Positions 41,988-49,824 of a DNA stretch of 64,000 nucleotides are shown one piece after another. The notes under the pieces are model-generated. The model did no database searches, was not told where the DNA came from, and saw only the letters and a list, made by a program, of their open reading frames with translations. The stretch's first letter is position 1. Each line of letters begins with the position of its first letter. The stretch is from Streptosporangium oxazolinicum. Its GTDB lineage: Bacteria > Actinomycetota > Actinomycetes > Streptosporangiales > Streptosporangiaceae. The DNA is taken from NCBI RefSeq assembly GCF_039537505.1, contig NZ_BAABAQ010000003.1, positions 434,001 through 498,000 of the forward strand, given 5' to 3'. A program made the position numbers and the translations under genes.

Positions 41988-43391
41988 ATGAGGACACTTC
42001 TGATTACCCTGTCCGGCGCCCGTCCAGAGATCTTGAAACTCTGCCGTACCGAGCAGGGGAAATTCGAGGGCATCGGCGGGGCGGTGCTCACCACCAGCGT
42101 GCTGGCGGTCGTGTCGATGACGTTCGCCCTGAACTCCGCGCTCGGTGTCCCCCTCATCCTCGCCATCGCGGCCAGCCTCGTCTGGGGCCTGGCCATCATG
42201 AGCCTCGACCGCTGGCTGGTCAGCACCATGAACGCCGACGGGCCACGGCGCTGGCGGGTGGCCCTGCCCCGGATCCTCATGGCCGTGCTGCTCGGCCTCG
42301 TCATCTCGACCCCGCTGGTGCTGCAGATCTTCAAGTCCGAGATCGACGCGCAGATCGTCCAGATCAAGCAGCAGCGCGCCAACGAGTTCTCCACCCGGCA
42401 GAACGCGGGCAGCGTCGCGCAGGAGGTCGCCCGTCTCCGCGCGGAGACGACGACCCTGCAGAACGTGATCACCTCCGAGGGTGACGTCCCGCTGGATCCC
42501 GCCAAGGACCCGAAGATCGTGTCACTCACTGCCGAGCGCGACGCCCAGCAGACGCGGACCGAGAAGCTCTACGACGAGTGGCAGTGCCAGCTCTACGGTG
42601 GGAAGACGTGCCCGCGCAAGGGCAACGGCCCCCTGGCCCAGGCCAGCAAGAACACCTACGACAAGGCCAAGGGCCGGGTCGACCTGCTCAACCGGCAGAT
42701 CGAGGAGCGCAAGTCGGAGCTCACCGCCACGGACGAGAGCAGCAAGAAGGAACGCCTCGCCCAGGCGACGCAGGCGCTGCCCAAGACCCAGGAGCTGCTC
42801 GACGCCGCGGTGCGGCGCCAGAGCGACCTGCAGAACGCGTTCGACGCGGAGAACAGGACCACCGACGGGTTGCTGATCCGGCTGCAGGCCCTCAACGAGG
42901 TGTCGGGCCAGGACACCACCCTCAGGTCGACCCACCTCCTGCTGTTCCTGCTGTTCCTGCTGATCGAATGCCTGCCGGTGGCGGTCAAGCTGATGCAGAA
43001 GCCCGGCAACTACGAGAGGATCCTCAACCTCGCGGCGAAGCAGGAGTTCCGCGACGCGCGAGACAGCTACAGTTCCCAGTTCGGCGGTTCCTCTCCCCCC
43101 GCCGTGGATTCCGCGCCGCGGAAGGAGGCCTACGACGACTCCGCCTCGATCTGGGATATCTGGGAAGAACCAGACCCGCTACGCGCGACCCGCAGGGCAC
43201 AGGCCCCACCCGGCCCGGCGAAGACCGCGCATCTGACCGACCCGCAGGCCCCGGACAACGACCACTACTCCGTCGAGGAGGACATGCTGCGCACGATGCA
43301 GAGCACCCGGGTGTACCACAGGTCCGACTCCACCGGCCCGGCGGCCGAGCGTCACGGCAAGATCGAGCTGTTCCCCGATGACGACGACTGA
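41988..43391 (+). CDS. DUF4407 membrane protein with long coiled coil
   Basis: 467 residues. Three membrane segments near the N-terminus (about 30-48, 52-70, 95-115) are followed by a charged coiled-coil region (about 120-310). A further membrane segment (about 318-338; LLLFLLFLLIECLPVAVKL) and a polar acidic tail ending FPDDDD complete it. This is the DUF4407 layout. Function unknown. Its stop is 6 bp before the kinase gene, so the tail is a plausible phosphorylation target, and the membrane location could match the tail-anchored GAP1-like protein. Confidence 0.82.
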   Translation: MRTLLITLSGARPEILKLCRTEQGKFEGIGGAVLTTSVLAVVSMTFALNSALGVPLILAIAASLVWGLAIMSLDRWLVSTMNADGPRRWRVALPRILMAVLLGLVISTPLVLQIFKSEIDAQIVQIKQQRANEFSTRQNAGSVAQEVARLRAETTTLQNVITSEGDVPLDPAKDPKIVSLTAERDAQQTRTEKLYDEWQCQLYGGKTCPRKGNGPLAQASKNTYDKAKGRVDLLNRQIEERKSELTATDESSKKERLAQATQALPKTQELLDAAVRRQSDLQNAFDAENRTTDGLLIRLQALNEVSGQDTTLRSTHLLLFLLFLLIECLPVAVKLMQKPGNYERILNLAAKQEFRDARDSYSSQFGGSSPPAVDSAPRKEAYDDSASIWDIWEEPDPLRATRRAQAPPGPAKTAHLTDPQAPDNDHYSVEEDMLRTMQSTRVYHRSDSTGPAAERHGKIELFPDDDD

Positions 43392-43397
43392 CCCTGC

Positions 43398-45158
43398 GTG
43401 ACCCCCGAGATGAACGGCCGCCTGGTCAACGGCCGCTACCGGCTCCTGTCCATGATCGGCAGCGGTGGGATGGGCAACGTGTGGCTGGCCGAGGACGAGC
43501 TGCTCGGGCGCCGCGTCGCGCTCAAGGAGCTCGTCCTGTTCCCGAACGGGGAGCACCTGTCCGTACGCCACCAGCGCGTGCTGCGCGAGGCGCGGGCCGC
43601 GGCGCGGATCAGGCACTCCGGCATCGTCGAGATCTACGACATGTTCGTGGAGAACGACATCTCCTGGATCGTCATGGCCTACGTCCGGGGCCGCTCGCTC
43701 CAGGACCTGATCGAGCACGGCCCGCTCGGCGAGCGCCGGATCGCCGAGATCGGCGGGCGGGTGCTGGCCGCGCTGACCGCCGCGCACCGGGCCGACGTGC
43801 TGCACCGTGACGTGAAGCCCGCCAACATCCTGATCAGCGGGGGCGGAGAAGTGTTCCTCGTCGACTTCGGCATCGCCCACATCGTCGGCGAGAGCCGCCT
43901 CACCTCGCAGAACGCCTTCACGGGCACGCTGGAGTACATGGCGCCCGAACGGATCAACGGCCTTTCTCCGGGGCCGCCCGCCGACCTGTGGTCCCTGGGG
44001 GCGACCTTCTTCCACGCCCTGGAGGGATACTCCCCGTTCTTCCGCGGCAACGTACCGGCCACCATGAAGGCCATCACCTTCGACGATCCGCCCCCCTTCA
44101 CCCGCGAGGGGCCGCTGACCGACGCGATCGTCAGGTTGCTCCGCAAGGACCCCGGCCGACGGATGGACGCGCGGCGGCTGGAGGGGATCCTGAGGTCGAT
44201 CGCCACCGGTCCCCCGCCCTCCCCCGCGCCGCACCGCCCCGAACCCGCCTCCGCACCGCCCCCTCCCGGCCGCTCCCCCTCACCACACCCGGCCGGGGCA
44301 GCGCCTTCACCGCCCCCACCACCCCCGCAGCGCCCGCCCGGGGCCGCACCCTCACCACACCACCCCGAGGCCGCGCCCGCACCGCGCCCGGCCGAGGCCG
44401 CCGACCGCGCACGGGAGAGAAACGGAGCCGAGGATCGTACGCGGGAGAAAGCCGAGGCCGCCGGGCGCGCACGGGAGAGAGCCGGAGCCGCAGAGGACGC
44501 GCGGGAGAGAAGCAGGGCCGCGGATCGTACGCGGGAGAGAACCGTGGATCTCGGCAGACTGGACCCGGCCGAGGCCGCCCGGGTCGTCGGCACCATAGCG
44601 GCCCCATCCGCCGCGCGACTGCTCGACCGTCTCCCCACCGAGACCGTCCAGCGGGTGCTGGTCCGGATGGAGCCCGAGACCGCGGCGGTGATCCTGCTGG
44701 AGCTGTCCACCGACAGGGCCGCCTCGATCCTCGACACCATCCCGGCGAGAATCGCCGGACCCGTGCTGAACGTGATGGCGACCAGGCGACAGGAGACCGC
44801 CGCGGTGCTGCGGGCGATGGGAAGGGCCCGCGCGGGCCAGGCTCTGAGCCACATCGATCCCGGACGGAGCGGCGCGCTGCTGGGCGCCATCCCCCCCGGC
44901 GAGGTCGCGAAGATCCTCGCCTCCACCACCGCACGGACCACGGCCGGCATCGTCCGCGTCCTCGCGACGACCCCGCTCGCCATCCGCCTGATCGAGACGA
45001 TGCCCGCGAAAAGGGCGTGCGGCGTGCTCGACTACGTGCCCCCCGCCATCGTCGCCGGACTGCTCAAGGCATCCTCCGACGGCCGCGCCGACCGCCTGCT
45101 CAACGGTCTCGACGACGCCGTACGCGCTCAGGTGTCGCGCCACATGCGCGGTCTCTGA
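43398..45158 (+). CDS. Ser/Thr protein kinase with C-terminal MgtE_N-like helical repeats
   Basis: 586 residues, GTG start. PknB-type kinase domain (about 12-270): Gly loop GSGGMGNVW (21-29), Lys43 in VALKEL, catalytic loop HRDVKPANIL (Asp138), DFG at 156-158 and YMAPERI. No membrane helix. A Pro-rich linker (about 272-330) leads into charged near-repeats (RARER/RTREK, about 333-380). The C-terminal 200 residues are helical repeats (ARLLDRLPTETVQRVLVRMEPETAAVILLELS...AASILDTIPA) like the MgtE N-terminal/FliG superhelix. That kinase-MgtE_N combination is unfamiliar to me. Coupled to the DUF4407 gene. Confidence 0.85.
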   Translation: MTPEMNGRLVNGRYRLLSMIGSGGMGNVWLAEDELLGRRVALKELVLFPNGEHLSVRHQRVLREARAAARIRHSGIVEIYDMFVENDISWIVMAYVRGRSLQDLIEHGPLGERRIAEIGGRVLAALTAAHRADVLHRDVKPANILISGGGEVFLVDFGIAHIVGESRLTSQNAFTGTLEYMAPERINGLSPGPPADLWSLGATFFHALEGYSPFFRGNVPATMKAITFDDPPPFTREGPLTDAIVRLLRKDPGRRMDARRLEGILRSIATGPPPSPAPHRPEPASAPPPPGRSPSPHPAGAAPSPPPPPPQRPPGAAPSPHHPEAAPAPRPAEAADRARERNGAEDRTREKAEAAGRARERAGAAEDARERSRAADRTRERTVDLGRLDPAEAARVVGTIAAPSAARLLDRLPTETVQRVLVRMEPETAAVILLELSTDRAASILDTIPARIAGPVLNVMATRRQETAAVLRAMGRARAGQALSHIDPGRSGALLGAIPPGEVAKILASTTARTTAGIVRVLATTPLAIRLIETMPAKRACGVLDYVPPAIVAGLLKASSDGRADRLLNGLDDAVRAQVSRHMRGL

Positions 45159-45163
45159 GCATT

Positions 45164-45235
45164 CGTACGGGGAGCATCGTGATAGGGAGCATCGTGACGG
45201 GGGGCAACCGTACAGGGAGCATCCGTGTGGGGCAT
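45164..45235. repeat. Short degenerate repeat, five copies of 14-15 bp
   Basis: Units like CGTACGGGGAGCAT start at 45164, 45178, 45193, 45209 and 45224, directly after the kinase stop codon and before the tRNA 3' end. No coding role is apparent. Confidence 0.55.
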
Positions 45236-45324
45236 CGACCGGATGAGAGGGCCCGTATCAGGCCGGAAATGACGGAGGGCACCTCCGCGATGCGGAAGGT
45301 GCCCAGGTCGTCGGCCTCAGCCGA

Positions 45325-45401
45325 TGGTGCGCCGCCAGGGACTCGAACCCCGGACCCGCTGATTAAGAGTCAGCTGCTCTAACCAACTGAGCTAGCGGCG
45401 C
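45325..45401 (-). tRNA. tRNA-Lys (anticodon CTT), CCA encoded
   Basis: On the minus strand the acceptor stem GCGCCGC (45395-45401) pairs with GCGGCGC (45329-45335). The D-arm is AGCTCAGTTGGTTAGAGC, and the anticodon arm GCTGA-CTCTTAA-TCAGC gives CTT (lysine, AAG codons). The T-arm has GGTTCGAGTCC. Discriminator A and CCA are encoded at 45325-45328. The likely -10 (TAGAGT) lies about 10-15 bp upstream. Its 3' end faces the 28-45 kb system. Confidence 0.95.
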
Positions 45402-46016
45402 TTGCGACGGAGGTAACTCTAGCAGCAGCTTCAGCGCGCTCGCACCCCGGTTGATCCCGTTCGCCCCTGTCCGGCCCTTCATGTGAAGCACGCCGAAACA
45501 TCCGGACCATCGGGACACCATCCGGCCCGACACAGACTCGGGGCCGGACAGTCCCCCAACTGTCCGGCCCCGGCCTCTTCGCGGGCTTTGCCATCGTCTC
45601 CCCCAAGACTCCGGCGGCTCCGCTCAGGAACGCGATCCCCCTCGCGTTCTTATCCGGTGAAAAGTCTCTGCAACGCTCCCCCCGGGCTTCGCAGACCCCT
45701 CGACCTGCAACAACACTACCTAGTCAAATGTAACGGGCGCGTCATCCAAAGGTTGATTTTGCGCCTACACCCAACCTTGACCCGGTATCACCGAAGCGCC
45801 GCGAGCCCCTGCGAGCACGCGGAAACCCGCCGTCCGGGAAGCCGGTCGCATTGGTTCGGGATCGCGGGCCCATTGGTTCCGGGCGCCGATCGGGGGCCTC
45901 GGCACAGACCGGAAACACGGGCCGGAAACCTGGCGGCCCGCGTCGGCCTGGATCACCGTGATCACCGGGTCCCGGGGTGCCCCGCGAAGCGGTTCGGCCG
46001 GTTCTCCGCGAGGCCG
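45402..46016. other. Gene-free region of about 600 bp upstream of tRNA-Lys
   Basis: It contains the tRNA promoter and a strong hairpin at 45539-45572. AT-richer sequence (about 45700-45790) has TTGACT and similar elements. I see no supported reading frame in it. Confidence 0.5.
45539..45572. terminator. Perfect 14 bp hairpin upstream of the tRNA
   Basis: CGGGGCCGGACAGT and its exact complement around a CCCCCA loop. It does not directly follow any called gene. It may isolate the tRNA from read-through of either strand. Confidence 0.55.
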
Positions 46017-46412
46017 TCAGGGGAGTTCGAGGTTGATCTCAAGGTTGTCCCTCAGCGCCCGGCTCACCGTGCAGTACTTCTCCTCGACGCGGTGGGCCAC
46101 GGCGCGGAGGACCTCGGCGGCCTTCTCGTCGCCCTCGGGCAGTTCCACGTCGTAGGTGATGGTGATCGGCCCCAGCCTGGCGGCCTCGATCTTATCGGCC
46201 TGGACGGTCATCGCCAGACGGACCATGCGGTGGCCGCGCTGGGCCGTCAGCGGCTCCACGGTGACGATGTTGCAGCCGCCGAGCGCCGCGAGCAGCAGCT
46301 CCACGGGGGTGAAGACTCCCTGCTCGTCACCGCCCCCCATGGCGACCTCGGCTCCGCGGTCGTTACGCGCCACGAACCCGTCCTCGGTCCGCTCCACTCT
46401 CACCTGCGCCAT
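46017..46412 (-). CDS. OsmC-family protein
   Basis: 131 residues. The OsmC/Ohr thiol-peroxidase pattern has the first catalytic Cys in ELLLAALGGCNIVTVE and the second in EEKYCTVSRALRDN. The central glutamate region (PEGDEKAAEVL) is also usual. The known role of the family is reduction of organic hydroperoxides in the cytoplasm; YhfA-like members are less defined. AGGGGAGGAA precedes the start. Confidence 0.9.
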   Translation of the reverse strand: MAQVRVERTEDGFVARNDRGAEVAMGGGDEQGVFTPVELLLAALGGCNIVTVEPLTAQRGHRMVRLAMTVQADKIEAARLGPITITYDVELPEGDEKAAEVLRAVAHRVEEKYCTVSRALRDNLEINLELP

Positions 46413-46500
46413 GGCGTTCCTCCCCTGAAAACCTGCCGATCACCCTACAGAGGCCCGCAGATGGAGGAACGCCCGGGTTACGACGGGAACGGAACCCGCA

Positions 46501-46785
46501 TCAGGCTTCGGGATGTTTGGACAGGTATTCGATGTAGAACGGCCGCAGCGCCTCGCCCAGCTCCCCGTGGCCCGAGGCCATCGCGTCGCTGAGCAGGGCC
46601 GAGACCCGGCTGAGGTCGTTGGTCGTCTGATCCTCGTTGCCCGCGGACGCCTCCGCCGCGGGGATCAACGTGAGCAGCTCCCACAGGAAGCCGAGATCTC
46701 CGTGGTGCACGGCGTAGTGGACCGCGCGATCATGCAGTTCCTGGGCCGACAGCGACTCAAGCTCGTCCGTTTCCAACAGACCCAC
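46501..46785 (-). CDS. Small helical hypothetical protein
   Basis: 94 residues from a GTG with a purine-rich ribosome site (AGAAGGGGCG). The sequence LETDELESLSAQELHDRAVHYAVHHGDLGFLWELL...ALRPFYIEYLSKHPE is acidic and helical. I have seen this general type in actinomycetes without a function. An in-frame ATG at 46822-46824 overlaps the stop of the DHE-repeat frame (ATGA) and is the alternative start (107 residues). Confidence 0.65.
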   Translation of the reverse strand: MGLLETDELESLSAQELHDRAVHYAVHHGDLGFLWELLTLIPAAEASAGNEDQTTNDLSRVSALLSDAMASGHGELGEALRPFYIEYLSKHPEA

Positions 46786-46820
46786 CCCCTCACGCCCCTT
46801 CTGCCCCGAGAATATGACCA

Positions 46821-47087
46821 TCATGCGCAATTGACGGTACGCACCATCAGCGTGTCGGCCGGACCGGCGTCTTTCCGGTTTCCGGTGTCGGCACCGCGAA
46901 GCGGGCCGATGAACGCCTGCGGGGCGTGCTCCAAACCGTCGACGACGGTTTCGGGAAGGGTGGGCCCGCCCTCGCGGAGCGAGGCACCTGCCTCCGCGAT
47001 CAGGTCGGACACGCGATCCACGCGATCCACGTGGTTCTCGTGGTCTTCGTGGTCTTCGTGGTCTTCGTGGTCTTCGTGGTCGAACAC
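46821..47087 (-). CDS. Small protein with N-terminal Asp-His-Glu repeats
   Basis: 88 residues with a GTG start. After MF there are four DHE tripeptides and one DHEN, giving a dense potential metal-binding tail. A helical part DRVSDLIAEAGASLREGGPTLPETVV and a polar end follow. Strong third-position GC over the whole frame supports coding. The ribosome site is weak. Its stop overlaps an ATG of the next frame (ATGA). No family recognised. Confidence 0.5.
   Translation of the reverse strand: MFDHEDHEDHEDHEDHENHVDRVDRVSDLIAEAGASLREGGPTLPETVVDGLEHAPQAFIGPLRGADTGNRKDAGPADTLMVRTVNCA
47031..47084. repeat. Six tandem 9 bp units (GTGGTCTTC)
   Basis: Units at 47031, 47040, 47049, 47058, 47067 and 47076; the middle four are identical. 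They encode the DHE repeats on the minus strand and so keep the frame when copy number changes. Confidence 0.85.
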
Positions 47088-47174
47088 GATGAATCCGCGC
47101 GGGGGGCCGTCTTCCCACGGTCAGGCCGATGTCACTCGGACCAGGAACCGGCCTGCTCCCGTTTCCGGCCTGTT

Positions 47175-47654
47175 CTAGAGGCCTGGCCTGGCCGGTGGTC
47201 CTGGCCTGGCCGGAGGAGCGGGCCTGTTGTCGGGGCCGGGCCTGGGCGGAGGACCGGGCTTGGGAATGGGGCCGGGCTCTGGCGAAGGGCCGGGCTCAGG
47301 CACGGGGCCAGGTTTGGGGACGGGACCGGGACCGGGCCTAGGTGGCGGACCAGGCTTGGGAACGGGGCGGCCAGGCTTGGGAACGGGCTCGGGCTCGGGG
47401 ACAGGACCCGGGCCAGGGACAGGACCGGGCTCGGGTAGCGGGCCGGGCTCGGGGACGGGGCCAGGCTTAGGCGGAGGGCCAGGCTTGGGAATGGGGCCGG
47501 GCTCGGGGAGCGGACCGGGGCCGGGCCTGGGCGGAGGGCCGGGCTTGGGGACGGGACCGGGTTTGGGGGTGGGACCGGGTTCGGGGGTGGGCCCCGTCCC
47601 GGTTTCCGCGGACGGCTTTCCCTGTCGGCCAGTGGACGATCGGTCATCGGACAT
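47175..47654 (-). CDS. Low-complexity Pro-rich charged-repeat protein
   Basis: 159 residues. The start MSDDRSSTGRQ at 47654 has GAGGGGG upstream. From about residue 20 to the end the protein is almost entirely P-x-P-G-P repeats in which x is E, K or R (TPEPGPTPKPGPVPKPGP, RPGPGPLPEPGP). It is an extended polyampholyte with no signal peptide or membrane helix. Synonymous codons vary between repeats, which favours selection on the protein. Function unknown. Confidence 0.6.
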   Translation of the reverse strand: MSDDRSSTGRQGKPSAETGTGPTPEPGPTPKPGPVPKPGPPPRPGPGPLPEPGPIPKPGPPPKPGPVPEPGPLPEPGPVPGPGPVPEPEPVPKPGRPVPKPGPPPRPGPGPVPKPGPVPEPGPSPEPGPIPKPGPPPRPGPDNRPAPPARPGPPARPGL

Positions 47655-47963
47655 GGTGAGGCCCCCTCGGCGATTCGTGCTCCTCACCTGGGACCTTCCC
47701 ACCCGGTGGTGGTTCTCCCCGCCGGGGAGCGGCACCCCTGACAGGATCTCGCCGCTTTCATGACCGCATACGGTCACGGATGCGAAACTCTCCACGGGCG
47801 CCGGGGCCGGCTCGCCGTCCCGGCGACGATGGGACCGCGTCGCTCGCGGTGATCGGAACCACGGGCAGCGGACCGACCAGCGACACCCCTGCTATGCGTA
47901 TATATCCGCTCCCAGAGTGCGGATCTATCGCCCGTCCGACTATCCATGCGAGGATCGCGAAAC
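47655..47963. other. Divergent promoter region of about 310 bp
   Basis: It lies between the Pro-rich protein gene (-) and the holin-like gene (+). An AT-rich patch GCGTATATATCC (about 47896-47907) followed by an ATCCGC/GCGGAT inverted repeat is the most promoter-like part. No gene is seen. Confidence 0.4.
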
Positions 47964-48344
47964 GTGAAAATAATCATCAAAATACTGGTTGTAGCAGCCG
48001 CTCTGTGGGCGGCGACCCGATTCGTGGACGGCATCACGGTGTCCGCGACAACCCCGGTCAGGGAGATCGGCACGCTCATCGCCGTCGCCCTCGTCTTCGG
48101 TATCGTCAACGCGGTCCTGAAGCCGATCATCGCGACGCTCGGCTGCGCCTTCTACATCCTCACCCTCGGCCTGTTCGCCCTGGTGGTCAACGCCGGGCTG
48201 CTGCTGCTGACCAGCTGGATCGCCGAGCAGCTCCGGCTGCCCTTCCACGTCGAGGGCTTCTGGGCCGCCTTCTGGGGCGCGATCGTCATCGGCCTGGTCA
48301 GCTGGCTGCTCGACCTGATCCTCGACGCGATCGTCGGCGACTGA
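47964..48344 (+). CDS. Phage-holin-like (YvlD/DUF, Pfam 4_2 type) membrane protein
   Basis: 126 residues, from a GTG with GCGAGGA upstream; the ATG at 47946 is possible. Four membrane helices (about 3-20, 35-55, 60-85, 100-122) and conserved GIVNAVLKPIIATLGCAFYILTLGLFALVVNAGLLLLTSWIAE. The family is called phage holin 4_2 but is a widespread chromosomal membrane protein of unknown role. Its stop is 4 bp before the lyase gene. Confidence 0.85.
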   Translation: MKIIIKILVVAAALWAATRFVDGITVSATTPVREIGTLIAVALVFGIVNAVLKPIIATLGCAFYILTLGLFALVVNAGLLLLTSWIAEQLRLPFHVEGFWAAFWGAIVIGLVSWLLDLILDAIVGD

Positions 48345-48348
48345 GCCG

Positions 48349-49785
48349 ATGACCGTCGTCCTTGACGGCGCCCACCTGACCTGCGAACAGGTCGGCCGGG
48401 CGGCCCACGGCTCCGGGATCTCGCTGGGCTCCACCGGCCGTGCGGAGGCGGCATGGCGGATGGCCGGCCTGCTCAACGGACCCGTGTACGGCCGGACCAC
48501 CGGCGTGGGCGCCAACAAGGACGTGGAGTCCCAGGGCGCCGGCCTGGACCTGCTCCGCAGCCACGCGGGCGGCGCCGGACCGGCGATCGAGGAGTTCCGC
48601 GCCCGCGCCACCCTCGTGGTCCGCCTCAACCAGCTACTGGCCGGTGGCTCGGGGGTCGACCCGGCCCTCCTGCCCGTCCTCGCCACCGCCGTCAACCGGG
48701 GTCTCACCCCGCCGATCCGCACCTACGGCGCCATCGGCACCGGCGACCTCACCGCCCTGGCCACCACCGCGCTCTGCCTCCTGGGCGAGCTCCCCTGGAC
48801 CCCGCCCTCGGAGGACGTACGAGCCGGAAACGCCAGAAAAGCCGGGGACACCGCGTCCTGGAAACGGGCCGGGGGCGGCCCGTCCGGGACGCGGGCGGGG
48901 GATCCCGTACCCCGGTTCGCGCTCGCCTCGGAGGACGCGCTGCCGTTCATCAGCTCGGGCGCGGCGACCCTGGCGGACGCGGCGCTGGCCTGCCACCGCC
49001 TGAGGATCCTCCTGGCCGCCGCCACCGCGGTCGCGGCCCGCTCCTTCCGGGCGATCGACGCCTCGCTCGAACCGCTCTCCCCCGTCGTGCAACGCGGCCC
49101 CGAGCAGACCGAGGTCGCGGCCGGGCTGCGCGCCCTGGTCGGCCCCACCACCCCGCGCCGCGTCCAGGACCCGTACGGCTACCGCGCCTTCCCGCAGGTC
49201 CACGGGGCCGTCCTCGACGCCCTCGGCCGGGCGGAGCGGACGATCACCGAGGAGATGAACGCGGCTCCCGAGAACCCGCTGATCGCCGACGGCCGGGCCT
49301 GGCACAACGGCAACTTCCACTCGGCGCGGGTCGCGCTCGCCCTCGACGCCCTGCGGGCCGCGCTCGTGCAGACCGCGACGCTGAGCGCCGCGAGGCTCGC
49401 CACCCTGAACGACCCGGCCCACACGGGCCTGCTGCCCTTCCTCGCCGAGCGTCCCGGGCTGTCCGGGGTCATGATCCTCGAATACGTCGCGTACTCCGCG
49501 CTGGCCGAGCTGCGCCACCTGGCCGCCCCGGTCACCCTGGGCGGGGCCGTGCTCTCCCTGGGCACCGAGGACCACGCGAGCTTCACCCCGCAGGCGGCCC
49601 GTTCCGCGCTCGCCGCCGCCGAACCGCTGGAGATCGTCCTGGCGTGCGAGCTGGTGGCCTCCGTACGAGCCCTGCGGCTGCGCCGCCTGCCCTGCGACCT
49701 GCCGCTCGATCCCGCGATGGAGGACCGCCCCCTGGACGCCGACCTCGACGCGGCGCGCGGGCTGCTGCCCGGCCTTGTCCCCTGA
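48349..49785 (+). CDS. Aromatic amino acid lyase (HAL/PAL) homologue lacking the ASG tripeptide
   Basis: 478 residues. Family features include the Tyr loop YGRTTGVGANKD, a C-terminal ENPLIADGRAWHNGNFH and QVHGAVLDALGRAE. At the place of the conserved GxxGASGDLxPLA, from which the MIO cofactor forms by Ala-Ser-Gly cyclisation, it reads YGAIGTGDLTALA. Ala-Ser-Gly is absent. It may be non-catalytic or a different lyase/mutase-like enzyme. An insertion of about 30 residues (EDVRAGNARKAGDTASWKRA...) follows the loop. It starts 4 bp after the holin-like gene. Confidence 0.83.
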   Translation: MTVVLDGAHLTCEQVGRAAHGSGISLGSTGRAEAAWRMAGLLNGPVYGRTTGVGANKDVESQGAGLDLLRSHAGGAGPAIEEFRARATLVVRLNQLLAGGSGVDPALLPVLATAVNRGLTPPIRTYGAIGTGDLTALATTALCLLGELPWTPPSEDVRAGNARKAGDTASWKRAGGGPSGTRAGDPVPRFALASEDALPFISSGAATLADAALACHRLRILLAAATAVAARSFRAIDASLEPLSPVVQRGPEQTEVAAGLRALVGPTTPRRVQDPYGYRAFPQVHGAVLDALGRAERTITEEMNAAPENPLIADGRAWHNGNFHSARVALALDALRAALVQTATLSAARLATLNDPAHTGLLPFLAERPGLSGVMILEYVAYSALAELRHLAAPVTLGGAVLSLGTEDHASFTPQAARSALAAAEPLEIVLACELVASVRALRLRRLPCDLPLDPAMEDRPLDADLDAARGLLPGLVP

Positions 49786-49824
49786 GGCGTCCCCTGAGGC
49801 CCCCTCGGACCTTCCAGGGCCGGG

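Noticed and set aside
45159..45324. CRISPR-like array from the short repeats after the kinase gene
   Set aside because: Units are only 14-15 bp without spacers, and no cas genes are present.
47227..47763. Gly-rich plus-strand frame opposite the Pro-rich gene
   Set aside because: It is the complement of a repeat. The minus-strand frame has a ribosome site, a normal N-terminus and synonymous variation.
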